From Calvatia gigantea (lineage: Eukaryota; Basidiomycota; Agaricomycetes; Agaricales; Lycoperdaceae), in assembly GCA_025093985.1 (NCBI GenBank), contig JACAAK010000005.1, positions 434,001 through 498,000 of the forward strand: a stretch of DNA of 64,000 nt. The letters are read 5' to 3'. How positions within the stretch are numbered: the stretch's first letter is position 1; every line of letters starts with the position of its first letter. This document shows, in pieces, positions 1 to 10,842 of the stretch. The notes beneath the pieces were generated by a model. That model was not told where the DNA came from. It ran no database searches and saw only the letters and a program-made list of their open reading frames with translations. The position numbers and the translations under genes are program-made.

Positions 1-233
1 TCATGACTAGGGCGGGCAACAAACTTCATACCAGAGGTCATCGTTGTATTGGTGGATGTGGTTGTTAGCTTTGCGGAGGGTATTGTCTGGTTAAAGAACC
101 GGGGAATGTTGTTTCGGGCGAGTCGGGTGAGTGAAGCCAAGTTGTAGGATTCTGGGATGAGACCGAGGAATGATCCAATGGAAATATATATAGGGAGGAG
201 AGCAAGGTGGATGAGGAGAGACTTGAACTGCAT
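1..233 (-). CDS. Partial small protein with N-terminal hydrophobic segment, truncated by window edge
   Basis: I do not recognise this protein. Reading leftward from the ATG at 233, one frame stays open for about 77 codons to the window edge. The first 30 residues begin MQFKSLLIHLALLPIYISIG and look like a signal peptide or single membrane anchor. A Thr/Asn/Ser-rich stretch with possible N-glycosylation sites follows. No stop or intron is seen before base 1, so the C-terminus lies outside the window. A competing frame on the same strand, open over 91-294, gives low-quality, proline-rich protein and was rejected. It is probably a small secreted or membrane protein. Confidence 0.4.
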   Translation of the reverse strand, partial: MQFKSLLIHLALLPIYISIGSFLGLIPESYNLASLTRLARNNIPRFFNQTIPSAKLTTTSTNTTMTSGMKFVARPSH

Positions 234-791
234 TATTCACCTCCACGACATGACGCATTAAATACAGGTGGGTAACATGCTCGAAAGTCAGCATTGTATC
301 AGTACGTGATGAAAATTACCTGAGCCCTTTTCCGTTCTTGGGAGTGAAAATCTCAGGACGTGATCGATCATGTGACGACCAGAGGTCTTGGTTGCCCTTT
401 TCGGGAAAGCCGTTCTGATACATAAGCAAGCTGTCAATGCCTATACTGTCGTGTCATAGTCAGAGTGAATAAGTTGCAAGCACGACCTGGTAGGTGGCCC
501 TTCTTCGGCTAATAGTTTTGATCTTCTGTGAAATACATATTATGTGGCCTCGCTCACCGCTTATCAACTGCTCACAAACTGCTCACTTACGATTCCTCAG
601 GGCGCTTGTGATCAACTGGTACTAATTGAGAATGACGCGCATTGAATGTGAGCGAGTATATCCATTGTTTCACTGTTTTACACCGACGAGTTTATTTATA
701 CAATGATACTGTCCCCAGTAACTTTAAGTGGTCACTCTGATATACCTTAGTACACATGAAGTGAAGGTAGTTAATCAAACATGTTACACCC
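234..791. other. Intergenic, no gene seen
   Basis: This is the presumed promoter of the minus-strand edge gene plus the 3' flank of the M28 peptidase. No open frame, repeat or RNA is supported here. Confidence 0.6.
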
Positions 792-2329
792 TCAAACGGT
801 CGCATTACCAAGCTCAACGGCGAAAGCAACTGCAAGCTTGGAGTATTCTAACATATGGGTCCAGGAGAAGCCAGCAACGCTGGTCGTATCGCTGGATGTG
901 TGAATAACAGGGTTCTGGTTGGCAAACGTGGCCTCGAATGGAAATGTTGACGGATAGCCATTCCTATTGTAACTTGCATGATCGGAGCAACCATATCCAC
1001 ACTGCCGACATTACAAATCAGCGTGAGATTCGATGGTGAATGGCAGAGACAACATACCGATCCTCCGCTTACTGCAGGGATGGAGTTATACGCGGCCGCA
1101 AGTTTCGTTGCATAGCTATTCAGCGTGCTGGTGGTAAAATCCTAAGTAGTGTCAGCCTAATAGTAAAACAACCTTCGTCTAGGTTCCGTACTTGAATAAA
1201 CCCAATGACTTCCGTAGTTCCGGGCTTCACGCTGGGGACAGGAGGTCAAGATCATATATCATTAGATAAGAGAGAATGATCCGAGGCTCACTAAGCGGTC
1301 ATGTCCATCTGCATCATGCCCTTGACCGCGACACCACTACTCTTGTAGTTCGCGGCTATGGCGGCAGAACCGCGGAGACCAACTTCTTCGGCAGAATACC
1401 TAGACCAGAATAGTCATGATACCACACAGCCAAGAGTTTGATGGAGTGGCGCTTACCATTGGAACTCAACTGTGTTTAGTGGCTTGAACCCAGCAACAGC
1501 GAGAGCGCGGAAGGCCTCAAGAATACTAACGGTTCCACTCCCATCGTCATCGGCTCCGGGTGCTCGACCGGTTGAAGGGCTACCACCATTGATGGAATCA
1601 AGGTGAGCACCAATGACTGTGATGGGTCCACTCTGAGTGCCCGGGAATCTGGCAATGATGGAGCTTTGTGCCCAGGTGTGGGCGAAACGGGAAACAGTTG
1701 CACCGCTCGAAGGGTTTGCAGAGATGATCTGGAAACCATCAGTGAGCATTCGTTTGCCCTGGCGCAAACGATCCGCATTGCGGATTGAAAGGTGCACTCA
1801 CACCGCTGATAGTGGTGTAGAGCCAATCAGAGGCTTGAACACCTGTGGTTGATGTATAGTAACGGTTGTTGAAGCCGGTGTAGGTGTTGAGGTAACTCTG
1901 CAAGTGACCGACAGTCAAAGTTGAGATGATCGGGTTCACGGTTGTTTGCCTGGTCGGCCCAGACGGGTCTGTTGGATCCGATCAATGCAAGGAGGCAACT
2001 TGGATCAAGCCAACGCACAGGCAAGAACATTGACGTCTCCAGCAGTTGTAATAGGTGCATTTGGATCATAATAATCTGTAACGTCAAACTTGATGACAGA
2101 GCTGAGCCACGTTGATAGTTTGAGGTGAATTTGAAAGCCTTACGAATCCAACATTATCCAGGATGAGTTTCATCATCTCCTTTTCGGTTTTCCATACAGG
2201 TTCAGCATCCTCAGCCAAGCTCAGTAGGCGGAGGCCTTGGGCTGATTTAGACTTGATCTCCTCCTTGGTGATAGGAGCCGCATACACAGCAGTGATAGCA
2301 GCGAGAACGAAAGCAAAGCCGAGTTTCAT
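792..2329 (-). CDS. Secreted M28 zinc aminopeptidase (leucine aminopeptidase type)
   Basis: A secreted di-zinc exopeptidase that removes N-terminal residues, resembling the fungal Lap1/LapA group of MEROPS M28. The start [17 protein letters not shown] is a clear signal peptide. A propeptide-like region follows, then the zinc ligand blocks GAHLDS and [10 protein letters not shown], the catalytic block AEEVGLRG, the MQMDM strand, and the C-terminal ligand block [11 protein letters not shown] with the expected Cys pair. The final exon ends [20 protein letters not shown] plus three residues and the TGA at 792-794. At least six introns are needed. One has the donor GTGCGT near 2027 and joins ...VLA to YPSGPTRQ, restoring the family motif VNPIIST. 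All metal ligands appear present, so it should be active. Role: nutritional or extracellular peptide degradation. Confidence 0.9.
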
Positions 2330-3689
2330 TGTTTCTTCTGTGTCGCTCGAGAGGAGTAGACAGATATCATAAGGTTGTGCCCCACAGCTTTAAGCGGTTC
2401 GTCCTGGATGTTCAGACGAGGATACTCCTTGTCATCGTGCCACTCCACGAGGACCGAGTCGACTCGCATGGGCAAGCCTTCATGCACATGGCGCACTCCT
2501 CCGGGTCAAGTTGAAGTTTACCAATCAGACAATTAGGAAGAGTGGGTGACAAGGATTGGAATAAAGTGCCGCGCCTCGGTACATGATCCGCCTCCTCCAA
2601 AGACCAGGGCCATATGGGACCTCTAATAGTTTGCGGAGGCATGTGCATGGGACACATTGAGCGTTTCCCCCAAAGGTAAGTTCGGCAAGCCAGAGAAGCA
2701 GACCTCAGGTCATGCAAGTAAAGAGAACTCATGGACAACGAGGTGATAAATACAATGGAAGTGGCACTTTGGCTTGGCATTGTGAGACGAAGGCGCTACC
2801 GCAGGGTAGGATCAGCGGTCGCCGGAGCCCCGTAAACACATTACAAAGACGGGTTATGTATAGCCAAATAATGGGCGTCTTCCTTTCCGTAGTTTCTGGT
2901 AGTGTCAGGAAAAAGAGCCCGAACGGAAGTGGGGGGAAGAGGTAAAGGCTAAGTGCAAACTCTAAGGCGCGTTACGCCCGCAACGGGAAACTGTCCCATT
3001 GCATCACACGATTTCACTTCTTTCATATGCTTGGGCAACTCAGGCATTCCAAATTCAGGGAAAGGGGGTCAGGGCAAAAAAGAAAAACAAAGAAGGCCTG
3101 AAATCGATACCGATGGACGGGTTTGCAGAAAGGGTTCCAGCGTCGCAAAGGATCGGGAAACCTCACCTGAAGTTCCCAGCTCCAAAAACGCCGGGGGCCT
3201 TGCTCTGAGGAAGACAGGAAAGTTAAAAATGTCCCAAGTATGGGGCCAGCTGTGAATAAGAACTCCCAGGCAAAATACAAGGCTTGTCCGTATCGGGATA
3301 ACTCGCCATCCTCATGTCGTTCAAGAAGGTCGCTCCCAACATTATACCGAGGGACGGCTCATTGACGTATCACGGTGGTTAATCTATAAATAAATGAAAT
3401 ACATAAATACGTGCAGGACAATTTTTTGGGTCATAGGAACAACAGTTGATTCTCTCTCCCACAAATGAAACACCCTGCACCTTGACCCTATGCGTGATAT
3501 CTAATGCGTTTCGTGAAGTATTTACTTCCAGCCTTGTGTCCGTCGATATCGGAAGGATTCAAACCATAATAAGTCACATATACGGGAACCAAGGGGATTT
3601 CTAAGCCTCAACCTCGTCCCTGACCTTTTCTAGAGAATGAGCGAGATTATTGATGAAGATTTAGGAAATTAGAGCCACCTTTGACGCGG
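2330..3689. other. Intergenic, no gene supported
   Basis: This is the upstream region of the M28 peptidase and the 3' flank of the AIP3-domain gene. Open frames of 60-120 codons occur on both strands but look compositionally random and lack splice-supported extensions. A short minus-strand stretch near 3635 could encode about 18 residues, too little to call. Confidence 0.5.
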
Positions 3690-4255
3690 TCAAAATCGTT
3701 CATCCCCCGACATGAAAGGCGTTTTTCCACTGACACTCTGCCACGCTGCCTGACGTGCCTGTAAACCCTTCAGCAACGTGTAAAGGACCCTCCGGACTTC
3801 CGGCATGAATTGGCTTAAAGATTCAGGGGCCTGTTCTTCAGCTAGACATTGTTCGAGAACGGCGCGTAGATCCTCTGTGAAAGTGCCAATGTGACTAGGA
3901 AATATTCGGATTCAGGGTCGGGTTAGAATCTGGATGGGTGATGACTCACTTGAGGTTAATGCCATGATAAGCGAACGCGTCCATGGTGGTGTGGAAGTCA
4001 GTCCCGACTTTGATGAAGATATTGCTAACGTCAGTTTCTGTTGCCTGCCGTAGACTCCAATGCCTGAGGACATCCTGGAGGTCTTTCGTCGATGCTAGCA
4101 ACTGCTTGACGGCAGTTGGGACATCCCCTGGTGTGCGCTAACGACTTGTTTCAGTGACTGTCAGTGGGGTAAAACAAACGACGTACCAAAGATTGATAAA
4201 GGTTGCTGCTGTTCGTACTCGACGATGAGCTGGTGGTAGCGGACCGTGTAGACAT
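3690..4255 (-). CDS. Stand-alone AIP3/Bud6 N-terminal domain protein
   Basis: Three exons splice to about 150 residues: MSTRSATTSSSSSTN..., then VPTAVKQLLASTKDLQDVLR, then a last exon with LRAVLEQCLAEEQAPESL and PEVRRVLYTLLKGLQARQ. Splices are GTACGT...TTAG and GTGAGT...CTAG, both in phase, and the stop TGA is at 3690-3692. The pattern (x-LL-x2-TK-x-L...LR-x-VLEQCLAE...V-x3-LL-x-GLQ-x-KQ) is that of the N-terminal region of the fungal polarity protein Aip3/Bud6, which acts with formins and actin at the bud or hyphal tip. The full-length family protein is many times longer; here the coding sequence simply stops after the domain. It could be a partial paralog or a self-contained adaptor. A TATA-like box lies 100 bases upstream, suggesting expression. 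Confidence 0.7.
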
Positions 4256-4354
4256 GGTTGTTGGGGTCGAAGTATCGGGTTCCGTGTTGCAGTGGTTAAT
4301 AAACGGATTGCGCCCTGGTCGAAGTCAAGGCTCATAAGCCCTTGTTCAAAAGGT

Positions 4355-4363
4355 CTTTTTATA
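4355..4363 (-). promoter_or_regulatory. TATA-like box of AIP3-domain gene
   Basis: TATAAAAAG on the minus strand, 100 bases upstream of the ATG at 4255. Matches the TATA consensus; the transcription start is not visible. Confidence 0.5.
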
Positions 4364-6270
4364 AGTCAGGCCTAGTACAGCAGGTACCGGGAGATAGCAT
4401 CGGAGGAAAGGGGTGATGTCAATAATGGATTCATGGAAGCCCGGTTTATTTCGGCATCGCCTCATCCGTTTGGATATTCACACCGCCCAGCCAATACTAG
4501 GACAGGGTTCCTTTCCCAAATGGCAGAGATAAGTCCCAAGAGGATGTCGTGAGCCAACCGCAGAGCGAGGAAAGTAGATTATGTAATGCACTTTCAGCAT
4601 CGCCTTCGTCTGCCCAGAGTCACGACAATCAACGAGTCAGTGCACGTCGGGAGTGGCAAGTCCGTTTCTTGCCACTACCATCACTCGTTTCATTCGTTGA
4701 TATAGGAGTATTTTCTCCTGCTCATCATGTCCTCTACCTTCTAGAAAAGCAAGACGAGGCAGTAATTACATCTGTTAACGGTAACTCCGCTGACACTCTG
4801 GCGATCAAACAGTTCGTCTTGATGTGAGTGGTTGTCGATGAAAATCTCCTGCCGTAGCTCATTTCACATCTCGGATCAGCAATGTAGTACAGACAAAACG
4901 CCTATCAGGATGGTTTCATCCAGCTAGCTGATTCCATTCTCTTTGTAAGTCCGAACCCGCCACCTGAGAAGGGTTGGTGGCCCCATTTAGACAACGGGTC
5001 CGTTGGCTTTCGGAGCCGCATATTTTTAACCCTGGCAATGCACACCGGAACAGAGAGCTTTTGATTGACTACAACCAAGGAACGAGGGAAAATGATGTTA
5101 GATTCCTATATCACCTCAGCCCCCAGCCTCATCTGTTTCACATACTCAACCCAGCCGGCATAGGTACACCCTCGACAGCTCCCTTTCAAAGTGTCCTAGG
5201 GATTTACTTGACAATGTCCTGAAATGATTGCTAACGTTCTGAAGGACGTTCGTATAGGAGACTATGAATGATACAAGTGGAATTGCGGGAGTCACTTCAC
5301 GACCCGTCACCATGTGTCCTAGTACGGGAAGGCCTTTTAACCCGAAGGAAGTAGCAATAACACTTTGTTAGGATACACTACCACAAAATCAAGCGACGGG
5401 ACACAGAACTAGCGTTTCAACTTGCCTCAATCACGACCTGGACAGATCTTCTGTGTAGTATTAGACGGTATGTTGTCGTGTTTGAGGGCAAGCAACTGGC
5501 TTACTTCTCATACACGAGATAGAGGTGTTTAATCAGTTTGTTCAACTCACCTCAACTGCGAATGTTGGAAGAGGAAAAAAAGGTATCTGCCCAACTCACT
5601 CGAGGTGCAACAAAATACACTGTATGATCACCTCTCTGATTGGGGGACGGAGTAAGTAACGTTGAAGACACGGCCCGGCTTCCCGTTCAAACACCATTCC
5701 TTTCGCTTTGCCTCTCAGCTGCCTCATTCATCTGTTGTCCGTGATTGGCCGTCAGAATGCTAGGTGATAGCCGATTCGGTCTGGGAATGAGTTTTTAGCA
5801 CCCCCGTTTCTGATGTCCCCGCTAAATGCCGACACGTCTCCATTTTGGTCTCCGTCCAGCAGAACCCTGTTTAAGATAGAGGGGCGCAAGGACGCCTGAA
5901 TATCTGCTGGGGATGACTTCTTCGTCATGCATTTTTGAATCGGTCTCTGCGCGCACGATGATTAATGAAGGTCAGTGGGGCACCTTTCACTCGGTTGACT
6001 TTCAGGACGGTGAAAGCTTCCCGTGGTTCAGGCCCAGAATGTGCCAGGAACATCAGTAGTTTAACGCGTTTGCGACACACGGGTAGTAATGCCCACTCAT
6101 AATAGTATTTGCCCTGCGGTTGCCCCTTCATACAGGAAGCGCGAATTGGCGTTTACGTGAACATTAGGGCATCAGACCGGGCCTCTTGGGGTCTTGAACG
6201 GAGCTCTGAGTATTTATGCAAGTACATGGAAGGGGAAGGAGACAAGTTGTCCACTCACCTTCGGAACACG
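4364..6270. other. Intergenic, 1.9 kb without a supported gene
   Basis: Open frames at 4549-4827 (+), 4974-5222 (+) and 5925-6131 (-) are 70-90 codons long, with no domain, no signal peptide and no splice-linked partner. I see no repeat or RNA gene. It probably holds the divergent promoters of the two flanking genes. Confidence 0.5.
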
Positions 6271-6924
6271 ATGAAGCTCACTAATTTGATTGTCCCGCTC
6301 ATCACATTTGCTTGTTCTGCAACAGTCAATGCGGTGACAATCCCTAACGCCGATACACCCTTATTCTACCTTGTCGCATCTTCCTCTAGCCAATCCCACA
6401 ACCTGCTGGTGCGTTCACTTTCCCAGGACCAGATACGTGTAGGCCTGATGAGATCTAGTCACTCCGTTTCCCAAGCGGAGGTGGAAGTTGGGCGACGTTG
6501 TTGGGAAGCGGGTCTTTCCCGAAGTGGTATTTCTGGCAAGGAAACCTAGTCGTCGTTGATCCCAACGGTGGCAGCTATCCTTTGAGACCCCTTATCAACA
6601 CGAGTTTAACCGCCACCGGATGCAGCAAGAGCGGCCCTCTGGGCTTCGTCCAAGGATCGTCTTCAAACAAATGCGCAAAATATGGGAATTTCCAAATTCA
6701 GTCGTTTATTGAGAACTCGCAACTTGGAGCGAAGCTGGTCGTGGATTATACTGGAGGGTTCTATGCATGCGGTTCGACTAAATTTGACGTAGGCATATTT
6801 TTCCAAGGCTACCATTGAAATATTGAAATCTGACTCGCCTTTCCAGATTTACTACAAGACCTCTCCGAACGATGGCCCTACCGATTGCACTCCCGTTGAT
6901 TTGTACACTGTGCCAGTTGTGTAG
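6271..6924 (+). CDS. Small secreted 4-cysteine protein, unknown function
   Basis: Signal peptide MKLTNLIVPLITFACSATVN, then VTIPNADTPLFYLVASSSSQ. The first intron (6409-6458, GTGCGT...TAG) falls on a codon boundary and joins ...NLL to SLRFPSGGGSW. The second (GTAGGC...CAG) joins CGSTKFD to IYYKTSPNDGP. The protein ends DLYTVPVV with TAG at 6922-6924. The mature chain of about 150 residues carries four Cys (GCSK, KCAK, ACGS, DCTP), enough for two disulfides, and a YFWQG core. The repeated 'xFxLV/xxYFxQG' pattern suggests an all-beta secreted fold known from many mushroom genomes without assigned function. The open frame starting at 6109 was rejected because it reads through the intron out of frame. 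Confidence 0.75.
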
Positions 6925-7080
6925 ATTTTGTGTAGTCCAATTATCTGATAAGATGTTCCTATATCACGTGGACGCTTGAACATGTTGCTGCCTGTCGTCA
7001 TTGGAGTTCGGTTCAAGAGAACATTCGCCATCATTAATCTTTCCTCTCTCCGTCCGTTTCCGTCATTTCTCCTCGCCACT

Positions 7081-9642
7081 ATGGCGGATAGTCCGGGAAT
7101 ACCGCCGGACGTTGACCTCGTCATCGTCTTCCGCGCAACCAGCAAGCACAGTTATTCAAAACGACAGACTCGAGAGGAAGCGAAGAAGGCTGAACAACAG
7201 TATTTACGGTTAATTGACACATTGACCTATGCTGGATTGAAGGCCGTTGGGAGGCGAGGGGAGGCATTGGGGCAGCTTCTGGTATTTGTAACGTGCCCCA
7301 AAAATCACCTGGAGAGCTTGATTAGAAGGGAGAGGTGCGCAGATTTCAATTCTCGGAATTGCCGCAGAACGGAACTGAGGTAGTTTTGATATTTTACCTC
7401 CTTGCTTAGGCATTCAGATTTTCTTTCTGGCCTTCCTGTTACACCAGTGACGACAGACAGTATAATTGAACCTCTGTCACCGGCCGACAGGATAAGGCTT
7501 GTCCACGACTATATATCGGCGAGCCCGACCAACGGTGGTCTTGGCATCTCTCCAGGACACTCAGAGTGGGACCTGGCTGAGTCTATATGTCTTTTGCATG
7601 ATCGCAGTTTCAATGATACATGGGTTCGGTCATGGAAACTGCGCAAGATAGCTTCTATACAACTCAGTCGGATTCGAGAGCAGGTGCGCACCGTAGTTCA
7701 CTTTCCTGCTTAAGCTTTAACCATATCGTCCATAGTTTGGGGACTCCGTTGCCCTATACTTTGCCTTCCTTTCGAGTTATACGCAGTTCCTGTTCTTCCC
7801 GGCCGCACTTGGACTTTTTTCATATTTCTTCCTCTCACCATACTCCCCCGCTTACTCCATCTTGCTGTGCATCTGGTCTGTGTTTTTCGTTGAGTGGTGG
7901 AGGGTGCGGGAGCGGATCCTATCATTACGTTTTGGAACTCGTGGCTCCTTCCGCGTTGAAAAGCGCCGGGTCACGCATAAGCAGGGACAGACGTGGTGGG
8001 GGCGGGAGCTTCGCATTCTTGCGAGCTTACCCATGATACTACTGTTCGCTGGAGTCCTCGTCGCCCTCCTTACGGCCATCTTTGTCTTTGAAGCCTTCGT
8101 GACACAGCTCTACCAAGGACCCGGTCAACGTCTCATTGTACGTGGTTACACATACCTTCCTTTCTCGAAGAACTGACACCTCTGCAGACGTTCTTTCCAA
8201 CCATCCTCTTTGTTGCTCTGGTTCCTCGGGTCCTCGCGTTGTACCAAGCTCTTGCAAACCGTCTCACATCATGGGAGAATCATGCTCACCAATCGACTCA
8301 CAACGCATCTCTGACTCTTAAAACATTTGCACTCAGCGCCATCGTTGCTTACATGTCTCTTGGATTGAGCGCCTTTGTTTACGTGCCTTTTGGTGAAGGT
8401 GTCATGCGATATGTGCAATCATGGCTCTTCTCCGGGGCTGTGAGAGCCAAATCCCATCAAAGTTTCACATCTAGAATCCTCGCTGTTCTTAATGGTACCT
8501 TTGCCGATTCGAGCGTCGCTACCGATGGACGTATGGACGTGAAGTTCGTACCCGCCCCTAGTGGTAGCATCTGGGACATGGATGTCGGCCGTGCAAGACG
8601 AAAGTTGAATCCTGCGAGGCTTAGAAATCAGATGTTTGCATACACAGTTACAAATCAAATCGTCAACACCTTCGTTGAGGTCGGCCTGCCGTACATCACA
8701 CGATTTGTGTCGTCTGCCCGCAGTGGCAAAGGAGTGCCGAAACTGAACTCCCCTGGAAGCGAGCCGAAGAAGAGGGTTGTATTTGAAGATGAGAAGGAGA
8801 AAGGGGGAATGGAGGAGAGAGTGTTTTTGGATAAAGTCCGCGAAGAGGTTGCATTACCGGAGTATGATTTACTTGCAGATTATAGTGAGATGGTTGTGCA
8901 GTTTGGATATGTTGCACTTTGGTCAACGATTTGGCCCCTGGCAGGTGGTACGTATCACTATTTCTTGTTTGAATTAGACTGCCTGACGACCCTCTTTGTA
9001 GTTATGGCACTTATTAACAACATCTTCGAACTCCAATCCGACGCGTTCAAAATGACGGTCCACTATCGTCGACCTCTACCCACGCGCACGGACACGATAG
9101 GTCCCTGGCTTGATGCACTGACTTTCCTCACTTGGCTCGGCGCTCTTACAAACTCTGCCCTCGTTTATTTGTTCTCACCTGAACTTCTCAAATCGTCACC
9201 CCTCCCCTCCACAGTCAACGTTCTCCGAGCTGAAGAACACCTCGTCGACGCTTCCGGTGGCAATGTCTCTAATAGTTGGGGTGTGGATGGGAGTAGCAAA
9301 GCCACGTATGACGCCACCAAAGAACTGCTATTGAAAGCCATATTGGTAGCGCTTGCAGCATCGCATGGGTATCTCATCCTTAGGGTGATCGTGAGGCACG
9401 TTATAGAAAGGATTTGGTGGAAGGGATCTAGGGAGGTGCAAGAAAGGGAGAGAGAGGAGAGAATCATGAAGGAGAAGTTTCTGGCTGGCAACATTGACGG
9501 AGCCAGGGGTATAAATCTAGTTGAGCCCGGAGAGAAGGTAGGGCTGCCCGCCGAGATAGGACCACAGGTTGAAGGCAACTTCGGCTTTTGGGAGCATGAC
9601 GAAGGTGTTGATGAAATCAAGAGATTGGTGAAGGAAGCATGA
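7081..9642 (+). CDS. Anoctamin/TMEM16-type membrane protein (Ist2-like)
   Basis: A multi-pass protein of the anoctamin family; fungal members are calcium-activated lipid scramblases or ER-plasma membrane tethers (Ist2). The start MADSPGIPPDVDLVIVFRAT opens the cytosolic domain, which includes EAEQQYLRLIDTL-like and GQLLVFVTCP blocks. The exon beginning FGDSVALYFAFLSSYT starts the membrane part, followed by ILLCIWSVFFVEWWR, TFFPTILFVALVPRVLALYQ, a long loop, then YSEMVVQFGYVALWSTIWPL and INNIFELQSDAFK, the family's calcium-binding helix pair. RRPLPTRTDTIGPWLDAL follows and then the last helices. Four introns are needed; the last (8948-9001, GTACGT...TAG) is 54 bases without a stop, so an unspliced mRNA would still be in frame. 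Length about 810 residues, normal for the family without Ist2's long tail. Confidence 0.9.
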
Positions 9643-10842
9643 CTTTAGCCTTTCGGTGGTCCTTGGCTGTTTTTTCTTTACTTGGAGTGAAAGAGTGTTC
9701 AGTGATGTTCGTCGCATGATAATATGTGGTGATTTTTGTGCATGTATGTTGATGTGCGTTACCCTTCGACTGTGAAACGTTGGATCCAGGCGGCGTTTGT
9801 AGTGTTTCGGTTGTATTCTTGTTCTGAAAGGAGTCTCCTTGAGTGTCTCAAAGGGTCTCAACGAACGAGCGGAGTTGTGTAGCCTCAAATCTGCTTCATT
9901 CCCGTCGACTCTATCATGCCGTAAGGCAGCCGGTAGAGGATGTGTGTTGAGTGTATTTAAAGGCGAAGGAGGGGAAACATTTCAGACATGCGTCTGCGCC
10001 AACTTAAGTTGAAATTTCAACAAACCAATCCTTTTTTCTAGCGAGAAGGAACAATGTGTGCGCGGTGTGGTCTCTTGTCAACGGTCACCCCCCGTCCTAA
10101 ATGAAACGTTAATTCCAACGCCATGGTGCCAAGTGAGTGCTCGGCGCTTATGCCATCGACGTCGCCAGGTTGCTGGAGGTCCAGTTCAGTTGAGGGTTGA
10201 CGAGGACTTTGGACTTGTGCCTTCCTATTCCTAAAGGAGCGATCCTTAGTTCCATTGATTCAATATTCAACGTCAACTCTGTTGCACAAGGGATCTGAAC
10301 CCAGGTCACGACCATACGATTTCTTTGTAAATAACTTCGCGCCACATGGTCATAATACAAATCACCCAGCTTCTCTGCTACGTTTTCCGGCCATGTTCTC
10401 CCAGCCCCCCCTCGTCTATTCTTCGATAATACGAGAAGGCAGTTCACAGGACCTGCTGATTTCTTCGAAACTTGTACATTAACGTCATGCGTGCTATAGC
10501 TCATGCGTTCGTGGGAGTTTCGTGCAATGAGTTACGGATTCTTTTTCAAAACATTCCCGAATCTTCTCGCCAAAATCCTGAGTAGAATTGTGTCTCGGGC
10601 TCCACGGAAGATATACCGGACATGCTAGAGCACCAGAAGCCGATACGGGTTACCGATACTCTGAAACGACGGCGCTGTTTAATTTTGGATCACCCATCAA
10701 AAGCGCAGCGGCTTCCCTAAGAATATTTTGGAGCCCGTATTTATTCTCCCCCTCATATGGTGGTGCTCTTTCTTTCTCGTGGACCCTTCCCTCTTCTTGC
10801 TTCAAACCCAGTGGACGCCCGCTAAAGCGTGAGAGTGGTACA
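9643..10842. other. Intergenic, no gene supported
   Basis: 3' flank of the anoctamin gene and promoter of the GH76 gene. A 118-codon minus-strand frame at 10148-10504 has no recognisable domain, signal peptide or splice partner and was not called. Confidence 0.5.

Noticed and set aside
10255..10330. Possible tRNA B box (GGTTCAGATCC) on the minus strand
   Set aside because: No matching D arm, anticodon arm or acceptor stem at the right distances.
10148..10504. 118-codon minus-strand frame in the GH76 promoter region
   Set aside because: No family, no start context or splice partner; chance open frames of this size are common here.
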